Of a stretch of 11,739 nucleotides of DNA, positions 1-6,233 are shown one piece after another. Made by a program: the position numbers and the translations under genes. Source of the DNA: Nitrososphaeraceae archaeon (lineage in GTDB: Archaea; Thermoproteota; Nitrososphaeria; Nitrososphaerales; Nitrososphaeraceae); contig JAICHI010000023.1 in assembly GCA_025922735.1 (NCBI GenBank), forward strand, positions 1 to 11,739. Direction: 5' to 3'. Position 1 is the first letter of the stretch, and each line of letters opens with the position of its first letter. The notes beneath the pieces are model-generated. The model was not told the DNA's origin and made no database searches. It saw only the letters and a program-made list of their open reading frames with translations.

Positions 1-131
1 ACAAACTCTATCCCACATAAAACCCCAAGCGCGAAAGAAGAGAGCCTGCCACGACCACGTTAGATTAGGGTAGTCCTCGATATGTTTGGAGGCTCTTTTT
101 TGCTAGGCTATAATAATTCTAGAGAATAATA
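1..131. other. gene-free left edge
   Basis: No coding region is supported here. The stretch carries a hairpin with a T-tract (separate entry) and, at about 108-115, an AT-rich CTATAATA stretch that could be a TATA box for the decayed frame starting near 132. Any upstream gene lies outside the window. Confidence 0.4.
41..101 (+). terminator. possible T-tailed hairpin terminator
   Basis: AGAGCCT at 41-47 pairs perfectly with AGGCTCT at 90-96, which runs into six T residues (96-101). The stem could extend a few weaker pairs outward using A/G at 37-40 against the T-run. The loop is long (42 bases) and contains a possible CCTC/GAGG inner pairing. The T-tract would suit transcription termination of a gene entering from the left, or a small structured RNA. 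The long loop keeps confidence low. Confidence 0.3.
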
Positions 132-333
132 ACCGTTAAAGGGTATTGATACAAGAGCGAGTCTAAGAGAGGAGATTAGAAAAGTGGTGATTGATATCAT
201 CAGTATGTTAGAAAGTAATAAAAATAGGCAAAGATGATGCTATTGATTATTCAAGGCGGCGCTAGTGTACCTCATCTTATCCTTATTTGGCATAATTGTT
301 TTGATTTTATAGTACTTCAGCTGGAAAACTTAA
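132..333 (+). pseudogene. decayed small membrane-protein gene (relic)
   Basis: One plus-strand frame reads like protein but is broken. After an in-frame stop it runs from 132 to a TGA at 235-237 and gives a charged helical stretch (…SLREEIRKVVIDIISMLES…). After further stops at 235-237 and about 244-246, the same frame gives a hydrophobic, membrane-helix-like stretch (about FKAALVYLILSLFGIIVLIL) to a TAG at 310-312, with a final TAA at 331-333. Another frame bridges the two parts (IGKDDAIDYS, about 226-256), as expected after indels near the A-run at 219-224. There is no clear start codon in the first frame, though a TATA-like sequence lies at 108-115. I do not recognise the family. It could be chance open frames; decay of a small anchored protein is my inference. 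Confidence 0.3.
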
Positions 334-339
334 TAAAAG
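330..339 (+). promoter_or_regulatory. putative TATA box for the zinc-ribbon membrane protein gene
   Basis: TTAATAAAAG is a good archaeal TATA-box match. It lies about 30 bases upstream of the TTG at 368, the distance expected if transcription starts at or next to the start codon (leaderless mRNA). This favours TTG 368 over the in-frame ATG at 389. Confidence 0.35.
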
Positions 340-367
340 AATAATTCCAATATCAATTGATTACTAA

Positions 368-667
368 TTGAACTGGATAGGTCAGCAAATGGCATGGATA
401 ATGGTATCCCTTGCCATAAGTCTGCTATTTACAATGTGGCTTGGATTGTGGGGGCTCATTCCAGCAATTGCAGTTTTCATAGGTATTTCATATTACATGC
501 GCAGACGCATGATGGCCCGTATGGGAATGGGTGGCGGTGGAGGAGGATTTGGCGGTATGCTGGGATCAGGCGGAGGACTTAACTATATATGCATAGCCTG
601 CGGCCATCGGTTCAAAGGCGGAGCATGCCCACGCTGCGGAAGCAAGATGCGCAGGGCAGACTTTTAA
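368..667 (+). CDS. small membrane protein with C-terminal zinc ribbon
   Basis: A 99-residue protein of unknown function. Residues about 9-43 are hydrophobic and long enough for one long or two short membrane helices. A basic cluster follows (RRRMMAR, 45-51), then a glycine/methionine-rich linker (about 52-70) and a C-terminal zinc ribbon with Cys75, Cys78, Cys87 and Cys90 (CxxC-x8-CxxC). By the positive-inside tendency the ribbon should face the cytoplasm. The start is TTG at 368, supported by a TATA-like box about 30 bases upstream; ATG at 389 would shorten the protein by seven residues and keep all domains. The next gene starts 3 bases after the stop, so the two are probably co-transcribed. 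Zinc ribbons of this type bind nucleic acid or protein partners, but nothing here identifies one. Confidence 0.7.
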   Translation: MNWIGQQMAWIMVSLAISLLFTMWLGLWGLIPAIAVFIGISYYMRRRMMARMGMGGGGGGFGGMLGSGGGLNYICIACGHRFKGGACPRCGSKMRRADF

Positions 668-670
668 CAC

Positions 671-988
671 ATGACCCTTGAAGAGCTGCGCCAGAAGGCG
701 TTTTTTCAAAATACAATAGATGTGTGGATAGTGTACAGCGAGGAGCGTGGATGGGATTGGTACAATATTGATGCCTATCGATCCTTTATCGAACACCTTA
801 GCTCAAAGGGTATCAAGATGGAAAAGTTCCCCCTCTGCGTCAAGGAGTCCGGAGGTACGTATGAGCGGGGTAAGGACAAGGCTCAATTCCTTGACTATCT
901 ATCAAAGATATCCTCTGCCGACGCCGCAGCCTACACCGTCAAATTGACGAGCGAAACGATAGGTGCTATACGCTTATTTGTCAACTAG
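671..988 (+). CDS. hypothetical protein, 105 residues
   Basis: A small soluble protein I do not recognise. It starts at ATG 671, 3 bases after the zinc-ribbon gene stops, which suggests an operon. The sequence is mixed alpha/beta in feel: a helical N-terminus (TLEELRQKAFF), an aromatic-rich stretch with VWIVYSEERGWDW at 18-30, a helical segment around 35-46, one cysteine (Cys56) and a final hydrophobic strand-like stretch (IGAIRLFVN). There is no signal peptide, membrane segment or metal-binding cluster. Balanced amino-acid composition and the tight spacing to its neighbour argue that it is real. Pairing with a membrane zinc-ribbon protein hints at a shared task, which is inference only. Confidence 0.6.
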   Translation: MTLEELRQKAFFQNTIDVWIVYSEERGWDWYNIDAYRSFIEHLSSKGIKMEKFPLCVKESGGTYERGKDKAQFLDYLSKISSADAAAYTVKLTSETIGAIRLFVN

Positions 989-1067
989 AGTCTAGAAAAT
1001 TTCAGCTCGTAGATATTGCAGTTTAGTAGGAACCTCTAAAATCTATTATCTTTATACATAATGTGGA

Positions 1068-1790
1068 GTGTCTGAAGAGAAGCTGCCAGTTCCAATGCGC
1101 GAAGAGCACATAATCAAGCCCAGCATCGAAAGGCTGACCACTATTAAACCGGAGCCACTATTTGAGAGCATAGTAGGCTACAGCGATGTAAAAAGGCTGT
1201 TTCAGTTGTCATTATCTTCTGAAAAGCCTGTTCACATATTGCTCGTTGGCCCGCCAGCATCTGCCAAGACGCTTTTCATGATTGAATGCATGAGACTCGA
1301 ACGCTCATACTTTACACTTGGAAGCCATAGTACTAAGTCCGGCATGATAGATTATTTGTTTGATAAGAGGCCACGTTACCTAATTGTGGACGAGATAGAA
1401 CATATGCCTATGAAGGATCAGACAGGACTACTGAGTCTGATGGAGACAGGCATCCTAGCGGAGACCAAGTTCCAAAAGACGCGTAACACTCACCTAAAGA
1501 CATGGGTCTTTGCAACTAGCAACGCCACTGACAGAATGCTGACGCCGCTTTTATCAAGGTTTGTCGTGCTCCACTTCAAACAATATTCATTTGGCTCATT
1601 TCGAGAAGTATGCGCTCACATCCTTGGCCGTGAAGGGGTCACACCTGATGTCGCTGCAGCGATAGCGGAGGCAGTATGGACAAAACTCAAGTCAAAGGAT
1701 ATCCGTGATTGTATAAAGATTGGGCGCTTGGCAAAGACAAAGGAAGACGTTGAATGGATAGCCCAAACGCTGAGAGCCTATAAGCAATAG
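1068..1790 (+). CDS. single-domain AAA+ ATPase (RuvB/MCM-like core)
   Basis: A 240-residue AAA+ ATPase. Visible motifs: a Walker A GPPASAKT at 61-68, with Ala where most AAA+ proteins have the final Gly of GxxGxGKT, as in the MCM loop; Walker B LIVDEIE at 105-111; sensor 1 in FATSN at 148-152; a candidate arginine finger in LLSRF (Arg164); and a small helical lid after about 175 with sensor-2-like arginines (RDxxKxxR, 213-220). There is no additional DNA-binding or protease domain, so this is a bare motor or clamp-loader-like module. Archaeal relatives are often labelled RuvB-like helicase, but I cannot assign a substrate. The start is GTG at 1068; ATG at 1095 (Met10) is an alternative, because a TATA-like TTTATACATA sits at 1051-1060, too close for a transcript that includes the GTG unless another promoter is used. 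Confidence 0.8.
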   Translation: MSEEKLPVPMREEHIIKPSIERLTTIKPEPLFESIVGYSDVKRLFQLSLSSEKPVHILLVGPPASAKTLFMIECMRLERSYFTLGSHSTKSGMIDYLFDKRPRYLIVDEIEHMPMKDQTGLLSLMETGILAETKFQKTRNTHLKTWVFATSNATDRMLTPLLSRFVVLHFKQYSFGSFREVCAHILGREGVTPDVAAAIAEAVWTKLKSKDIRDCIKIGRLAKTKEDVEWIAQTLRAYKQ

Positions 1791-2245
1791 CAGCAATAGC
1801 TCATTGCGTTTGTTGAGCTGATAACAACATGCTAAAACAGCTTGATATGTGCTCTCACTCAATTCGCGGATTGCCTATTTTACCCTCTCTATCGTAGAAA
1901 TCGTTGTTAAATGTGGTCTTTTTCGTACTATTTTTAAGTCATTAGCAGCCCACCTTTAGATGGTAATATCACTCATTTTAGCACAATCTTTCTTGGCAAA
2001 GGATAAAGTGCGCATTATCGTTAGATAAGGCCTTTACTGCCGTGTATTGCGCTCTTTTGTCCTTGTATGAAAAGGCCCCTACTTTTCGCTTTGTGGTAAA
2101 AGACATCAAATCTCGTTAGCATTTTTTTGCTTGTTCGGAATTAATCTGAATGGCGATACCTGGCTAATTTCTTGGCGTAAGAGTTTTGGCAATGCAAAGT
2201 TAAAGTTTTTGTGGTGCCATCATGTGTATTGTATGATAGAAAGAA
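1791..2245. other. intergenic stretch with hairpin and weak leftward ORF
   Basis: No confident gene. Just after the ATPase stop there are competing small stems: GCAAT/ATTGC (1793-1807) and AGCTCA/TGAGCT (1798-1819). On the minus strand, a 42-codon ORF from ATG at 2106 to TAA at 1978 reads like protein (MSFTTKRKVGAFSYKDKRAQ…). The same frame, beyond several stops, contains another protein-like stretch at about 1868-1925 (TFNNDFYDREGKIGNPRIE). This may be a decayed gene, but such frames also arise by chance at this base composition. No tRNA-like fold is visible. Confidence 0.3.
1798..1819 (+). terminator. weak hairpin after the AAA+ ATPase gene
   Basis: AGCTCA (1798-1803) pairs with TGAGCT (1814-1819) around a 10-base loop, starting 8 bases after the ATPase stop. 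An alternative 5-bp stem (GCAAT/ATTGC, 1793-1807) overlaps it. There is no clear T-run, so a role in termination or mRNA 3'-end stability is tentative. Confidence 0.2.
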
Positions 2246-3271
2246 ATGGGCTTAGACCTCAAGCCGCTGGTGACGCCTAGACCGCTCAAATTGTCAGAGC
2301 TGACAGGCAAGGTTGTTGCAATTGATGCTTACAATACCCTTTATCAGTTCCTCAGCATTATAAGAGGGCCGACAGGGGAACTGCTTACTAACAGCAAGGG
2401 GGAAGTAACGAGCCACCTAAGCGGCCTATTCTATAGGAACGCAAACCTGCTGATGGATAATATCAGGCCTGTTTACGTTTTTGACGGCAAGGCAAACGAG
2501 CTCAAGATGGCTGAAATAGAGCGCAGAAGCCAGCTGAAAAAAGAAGCGACAGAAAAGTATCATCTTGCAATTGAGGAGGGTAGGGTCGAGGACGCACGCA
2601 AGTATAGTACACGCACGGCAGTCCTGACTCAGGAGATGGTGGAAGATTCAAAAAAATTGCTCTCTAATCTTGGCATTCCATATATTCAGGCGCCCTCTGA
2701 GGGGGAATCTGCAGCCTCATACCTTACAAGGCATGATATGGCTTTTGCAGTTGGAAGCCAGGATTATGATTCAATATTGTTTGGAGCCAAGAAGCTGGTG
2801 CGCAATCTGGCAATCAGCGGCAAACGCAAAGTGCCAAACCGCAACACCTACATCGATATCGAGCCTGAAATAATTGAGCATGACAGGGTGTTGCACGAGA
2901 CAGGACTAACACACGAGCAGCTAGTGGATGTCGGCATACTTATCGGCACCGATTTCAACCCTGGCGGCTTTCCTGGTATTGGTCCGAAGACTGCAATCAA
3001 GTTAATTAAGGAAAATGGCAGGCTGGAAGATGTTAAAAAAATCCAGAGCTTGCTTGCACAAGTGCCCTACCAAGAGATACGCAACATCTTTCTCGATCCT
3101 GAAATACCAAAGGTCGACAAGATTGAATTTGGGGCGGTCAATCGTGAAAATGTACTGGATTTTCTTTGTGTCAAGAATAGCTTTTCAACAGATAGGGTGA
3201 GTAGCACACTTGACAAGCTGCAAAAATCCATAGCAAACCGCAACCAGTCGCTTGAACAGTGGTTTGACTAA
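2246..3271 (+). CDS. fen: flap endonuclease 1 (FEN-1)
   Basis: Structure-specific nuclease that removes 5' flaps during Okazaki-fragment maturation and base-excision repair. The 341-residue length is normal for archaeal FEN-1. The N-terminal MGLDLKPLV block matches the family start, fixing ATG 2246. The metal-binding acidic residues are all present: Asp27 (AIDAYNTL), Asp80 (VFDGK), Glu152 and Glu154 (APSEGES), Asp173 and Asp175 (GSQDYDS), and Asp236 (IGTDFN). The helix-hairpin-helix that grips duplex DNA is at about 237-252 (NPGGFPGIGPKTA). The extreme C-terminus, NQSLEQWF, fits the PCNA-interacting box QxxLxxWF except for Asn in place of the first Gln. It stands alone in its transcript. An AT-rich AGTTAAAG about 40 bases upstream is a weak promoter candidate. 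A long imperfect hairpin follows the stop. Confidence 0.97.
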   Translation: MGLDLKPLVTPRPLKLSELTGKVVAIDAYNTLYQFLSIIRGPTGELLTNSKGEVTSHLSGLFYRNANLLMDNIRPVYVFDGKANELKMAEIERRSQLKKEATEKYHLAIEEGRVEDARKYSTRTAVLTQEMVEDSKKLLSNLGIPYIQAPSEGESAASYLTRHDMAFAVGSQDYDSILFGAKKLVRNLAISGKRKVPNRNTYIDIEPEIIEHDRVLHETGLTHEQLVDVGILIGTDFNPGGFPGIGPKTAIKLIKENGRLEDVKKIQSLLAQVPYQEIRNIFLDPEIPKVDKIEFGAVNRENVLDFLCVKNSFSTDRVSSTLDKLQKSIANRNQSLEQWFD

Positions 3272-3274
3272 CCG

Positions 3275-3313
3275 CATTATAATAGAGTTAATAATTTACA
3301 CTCTATGATAACG
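3275..3313 (+). terminator. imperfect 14-bp hairpin after fen
   Basis: CATTATAATAGAGT (3275-3288) pairs with ACTCTATGATAACG (3300-3313) at 12 of 14 positions around an 11-base loop. Seven pairs nearest the loop (ATAGAGT/ACTCTAT) are perfect. It begins 3 bases after the fen stop. No T-run follows closely. Likely a transcript 3'-end structure or terminator. Confidence 0.4.
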
Positions 3314-3521
3314 TGGTTCGTCTATGACGGAACTTGAAAAAGAGCTGCTGCCTATTCTGGTTTTTCAATTTAGCTTTTGTCCTTGCAAGATGTCAAAAGA
3401 AGCCCAGTGACGTGGATCTGAGCCTCTTTTTTGGATAAAATTTCTTGTCAAGTGCCCCGACGATCTTCTATAGAATAGCTTCCTAAACTATATGCTTTGT
3501 ACTCTCTCTTTCTCTCTTATT
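3314..3521. other. intergenic stretch without supported gene
   Basis: Only a 28-codon plus-strand ORF is seen (ATG 3324 to TGA at about 3410, beginning MTELEKELLPIL); it may be chance or a gene fragment. A TC-rich run lies at about 3503-3519. Nothing else is recognisable. Confidence 0.3.
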
Positions 3522-3579
3522 CTAGACGTCTTTTGCATTGTCATATGTAGCTGAGTCTTTGCCCATTATCTGATTTTCC

Positions 3580-3735
3580 TCACACCCACTCGTACTCATT
3601 TGTGTTTGAATTGTCCAAGTGCTTCTCTGCTACAAGACGTAATTGCCATACCTCGTTAAAGTTCATCATTAGAGACATTGACATGTGAGTAAAAATTGCA
3701 GCAAGAGTTGATAACATTGTTCGGCAGGCTTTCAT
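3580..3735 (-). CDS. possible 51-residue protein downstream of archease
   Basis: A short leftward ORF (ATG 3735, TGA at 3580-3582) lies 24 bases after the archease stop and in the same frame, so it could be translated from the same mRNA. The N-terminal half is Met-rich and moderately hydrophobic; the C-terminal half (NEVWQLRLVAEKHLDN…NEYEWV) reads like a normal soluble helix. Directly after its stop, another frame continues with protein-like sequence (EENQIMGKDSATYDNAKDV, 3522-3579). The ORF may therefore be the front of a slightly longer gene broken by a frameshift. I do not recognise the family. It could be a small co-transcribed protein or a decaying gene. Confidence 0.3.
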   Translation of the reverse strand: MKACRTMLSTLAAIFTHMSMSLMMNFNEVWQLRLVAEKHLDNSNTNEYEWV

Positions 3736-3759
3736 AAAACTTGAAAATCTTCTGAATAG

Positions 3760-4188
3760 CTAGAGGTCAAGCAGGAACCTTGCAGTGATCATATTTTTTT
3801 TTTGCTTGATCTCCATTTCGTGATATGTTACTGCCTTGATTTCCACTTTGTAGTGGTGCCTGTCCAATTCAAGAGGTTCTCCTCTTGTAATGCCTTCAAG
3901 TAGATAGCTGCTGTTATGCTGTTTTATCGTGACAGAAAATTGAGACATTGCTATCCGATCTGCCACGAGCAAAAGCATCACCTTGTCCAGCCAGTCAAAG
4001 AGCAACAAATAAAGGTCATTGCCTTTGGCCGAAAGTTTAATCTCTTTTTTGGGTCTGACAGTTTTCAAATCGATCATTGTGTCACAGAGAGCCTTGGCAG
4101 CGTTTTCAAAGGCTTCCTCTAGAGTGGTGCCGTAAGCCTCTATAACTGCATCTGTCATATGATCAAGGAATCGGTAGCCGCCTGCCAA
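3760..4188 (-). CDS. archease (RtcB tRNA-ligase activator)
   Basis: A 142-residue archease. In this family the protein promotes guanylylation and turnover of the RNA ligase RtcB, which joins tRNA halves after intron removal. Family landmarks are in order: DHMTD at 9-13 (usually DHTAD, with the metal/catalytic Asp), LLFDWLD at 62-68, GEP at 103-105, KAVTYHEMEI at 118-127, and the terminal strand ARFLLDL. Length is typical. The start is TTG at 4188. No in-frame ATG lies nearby, and a TATA-like CAATAAATAG (minus strand, 4211-4220) sits about 27 bases upstream, consistent with a leaderless message. It is divergent from hisS; rtcB itself is not in the window. A possible small ORF follows 24 bases downstream. 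Confidence 0.93.
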   Translation of the reverse strand: MAGGYRFLDHMTDAVIEAYGTTLEEAFENAAKALCDTMIDLKTVRPKKEIKLSAKGNDLYLLLFDWLDKVMLLLVADRIAMSQFSVTIKQHNSSYLLEGITRGEPLELDRHHYKVEIKAVTYHEMEIKQKKNMITARFLLDL

Positions 4189-4210
4189 TATGACTATGAA
4201 TAAATGACGA

Positions 4211-4220
4211 CTATTTATTG
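4211..4220 (-). promoter_or_regulatory. putative TATA box for archease
   Basis: On the minus strand this reads CAATAAATAG, centred about 27 bases upstream of the archease TTG start. The position predicts transcription beginning at or next to the start codon. Confidence 0.4.
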
Positions 4221-4246
4221 CGTGTTATTCCATGCCAAAATATCGC

Positions 4247-4258
4247 AAAATCTAAATG
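4247..4258 (+). promoter_or_regulatory. putative TATA box for hisS
   Basis: AAAATCTAAATG contains a TATA-like CTAAAT centred about 27 bases upstream of the ATG at 4282. It supports that ATG as the hisS start instead of the more distal ATG at 4204, and places two promoters back to back between archease and hisS. Confidence 0.35.
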
Positions 4259-4281
4259 TTAACGCACCGTTGGCTACTGGT

Positions 4282-5565
4282 ATGGGTAGGTTAGAGCTTC
4301 CGCGTGGCATGAGGGATCTTGATCCTGAAGAATATGCTAACATAAATTATGTCCGCGATAGGTTCTTTGAAATTGCGCGGCTGTTCAACTTCCAACTCAC
4401 AGAGCCATCTCCACTTGAATTGCTTGCTACACTAGAGGCAAAGAGCGGCGCTACGATCTCAAACGAAATCTATGCTTTCAAGGACAAGGGAGGTAGAGAC
4501 ATCGCTCTTCGTTTTGACCTAACTATAGGTCTAACGAGATATGTTGAGTCAAGGCGCGATCTGAAAATGCCAGTCAAGCTGGCTTCGTATGCCGGGGTGT
4601 GGCGATATGATGAGCCCCAAGCCGAGCGCTACCGCTACTTCCACCAATGGGATATCGAAGTGTACGGCCCGTTCAGCCAAGAAGCAGATGCTGAAGTAAT
4701 TGAGTTTGTTTATACATTTTTCAAAAGATTGGGCCTAAAGGCAGTAATTGAGATAAACGACAGGCAGCTTCTTGAGCAGTACATCAGAAAAAAACTTGGT
4801 ATTTCTAGCGAAGAGGTGATGCTTGAAATGTTTCGTGCAGTAGACAAGGTACCAAAAAAGGGGGCACAGGTCGTGCTTGCAGAATACAAGGACAAAATAG
4901 AACCTGCAAAAATGCAGGCACTGATAGAACTGTCAAAACTAAAGGGCAGTGTAGACGAAGTTGCCCGCAAAGCTGACGTGACGGGGCTTGACAGCTGGCA
5001 GCAGTTAGTCAGCTTGATGGACTTGCTCAATGCCAAGAAGGTAGAAGGAGCGCGCATTAACCTTGGCATAGTGCGTGGGCTTGATTATTATTCTGGAGTA
5101 GTTTTTGAAGCATTTGACCAAGCCACTGATTCTGGTGCACTAGTTGGCGGAGGAAGGTATAACAGACTCACTGAAGCATTCGGAAGAAAAGATATTGGAG
5201 CCACCGGCGTTGCTGGAGGGGTGGAGCGGATAGTGAATGCACTTAAGAGGCATGGCATATTGGAACAACCTTCAAGGCCCCTTGTATACATCGCAAATGC
5301 AACAGAGGATCTCAGAGCAAAGGCGCTTGAGCTGGTTTCATCTCTACGCTCAGGCGGCATAGCAGTCGATTACGATATGCTTGGAAGGACGCTTAGAAAG
5401 CAGCTAGAGTATGCTTCCAATAGAGGCGCAGCGTTTGTAATAATTGTAGCACCAAATGAAATTGCAACAGGTCAAGTAATTCTCAGATCTATGAAGGATG
5501 GAACTGAAAGCAAACACTATGCAGATACTTTGAAAGAAACGCTCACTAAGATGCTTAGAGTTTGA
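4282..5565 (+). CDS. hisS: histidyl-tRNA synthetase
   Basis: Class II aminoacyl-tRNA synthetase that charges tRNA-His with histidine. Counting from ATG 4282 (427 residues): motif 1 region from LPRGMRDLDPEE (about 6-17); the RFDLTIGLTRYV segment at 77-88, where most HisRS have a Pro at the Gly; motif 2 with WRYDEPQAERYRYFHQ at 107-122; the histidine-specific IVRGLDYYSG at 263-272; GGGRYNRL at 289-296; motif 3 GVAGGVERIV at 309-318; then a C-terminal anticodon-binding domain. ATG 4204 would add 26 residues ahead of the normal MxxLPRGM start and would put the coding region across the archease promoter, so I chose 4282. The 3' end overlaps the convergent gene at 5555-5860 by 11 bases. Confidence 0.96.
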   Translation: MGRLELPRGMRDLDPEEYANINYVRDRFFEIARLFNFQLTEPSPLELLATLEAKSGATISNEIYAFKDKGGRDIALRFDLTIGLTRYVESRRDLKMPVKLASYAGVWRYDEPQAERYRYFHQWDIEVYGPFSQEADAEVIEFVYTFFKRLGLKAVIEINDRQLLEQYIRKKLGISSEEVMLEMFRAVDKVPKKGAQVVLAEYKDKIEPAKMQALIELSKLKGSVDEVARKADVTGLDSWQQLVSLMDLLNAKKVEGARINLGIVRGLDYYSGVVFEAFDQATDSGALVGGGRYNRLTEAFGRKDIGATGVAGGVERIVNALKRHGILEQPSRPLVYIANATEDLRAKALELVSSLRSGGIAVDYDMLGRTLRKQLEYASNRGAAFVIIVAPNEIATGQVILRSMKDGTESKHYADTLKETLTKMLRV

Positions 5566-5860
5566 TTGTAGCAATGCTCTTCATTTTGACCATGCCGTTT
5601 GGTTTTTTTTCGTACACCACTCTGACTATAAGGTCTGGTGGATCATAGCTGATGTAAATGTCGCCGGTCCTCAGCTGCTGTACGTCGTAGTTAATCTCAA
5701 TCTTGTCCTGATGAATCCCATTCTCTGTAAGCCTCTCTTTTGCCCGGGTTACGAGCTCTTGATCGGAAGAGTTTGGAGCTAGAAATGCTATAGCGTCTGG
5801 AGCATTTGCCAAATAATCCTTCAAGTTTGTGCTTTCCAATGGTAAGAGCCAGCTAGACAA
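5555..5860 (-). CDS. hypothetical protein, 101 residues, convergent with hisS
   Basis: A small soluble protein I do not recognise. It starts at TTG 5860, with an in-frame TAA immediately upstream, so no longer start is possible; other TTG codons at residues 8 and 13 are alternatives. Residues 20-35 look like a strand-turn segment (APDAIAFLAPNSS), 35-48 a helix (QELVTRAKERLTENG), and 55-100 a run of predicted beta strands (KIEINYDV…GDIYISYDPPDLIVRVVYEKK…MKSIATIKL). No membrane segment, signal peptide, cysteine cluster or catalytic motif is visible. Its last 11 bases overlap the end of hisS on the other strand. The coherent secondary-structure pattern argues that it is real. Confidence 0.6.
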   Translation of the reverse strand: MSSWLLPLESTNLKDYLANAPDAIAFLAPNSSDQELVTRAKERLTENGIHQDKIEINYDVQQLRTGDIYISYDPPDLIVRVVYEKKPNGMVKMKSIATIKL

Positions 5861-6233
5861 TTACTATTAACGTTTGCAGTGTCTTAGCAGAATATTGATG
5901 TGGCTGCAGTTTCCTGCATACCCCTTTCTTAGCCGCAATTAGATATACATTGCAAGAGAAACAACAATTCTGCAATAGATGGGCATATGTAGATTTCTAT
6001 GCAGTAATCTCTTCAGCAATTTGTTAAGCTTTGGCTCTATTATTTTCCTCGAGAATAAAAGGTCAATCTCTCATAGAAGCTTGTGCAGTTTTACTTGGTC
6101 AAACAGCGCGTCGGTATGACTAGGTCTGTCCAACCACTACTGAGCGCTTTTGGAGATGTCCTTATCAATTGGGTGCTATGCCAAAAAACATGGACAAAAT
6201 AAAATTGCAGCATCTGCATAGGCTTTTTTTGAA
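5861..6233. other. gene-poor stretch, possible further relic frames
   Basis: No intact gene. On the minus strand one frame from about 6140 down to 5942 reads protein-like between stops (DALFDQVKLHKLL, then EIDLLFSRKIIEPKLNKLLKRLLHRN…). Another stretch at about 6185-6235 gives KKAYADAAILF. These may be older debris continuous with the broken gene at 6234-6600, or chance. No tRNA or repeat is seen. Confidence 0.25.

Noticed and set aside
566..796. 76-codon minus-strand ORF
   Set aside because: It lies antisense across the zinc-ribbon gene and the following gene, both of which have better features and composition. It is a shadow frame.
4204..4281. 26-residue N-terminal extension of HisRS
   Set aside because: The family start is the MxxLPRGM block at 4282, and the extension overlaps likely divergent promoters.
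4710..5360. Two minus-strand ORFs (119 and 90 codons) within hisS
   Set aside because: They are antisense to confident synthetase motifs. Their Ser/Leu-rich, low-complexity translations are typical of reverse frames.
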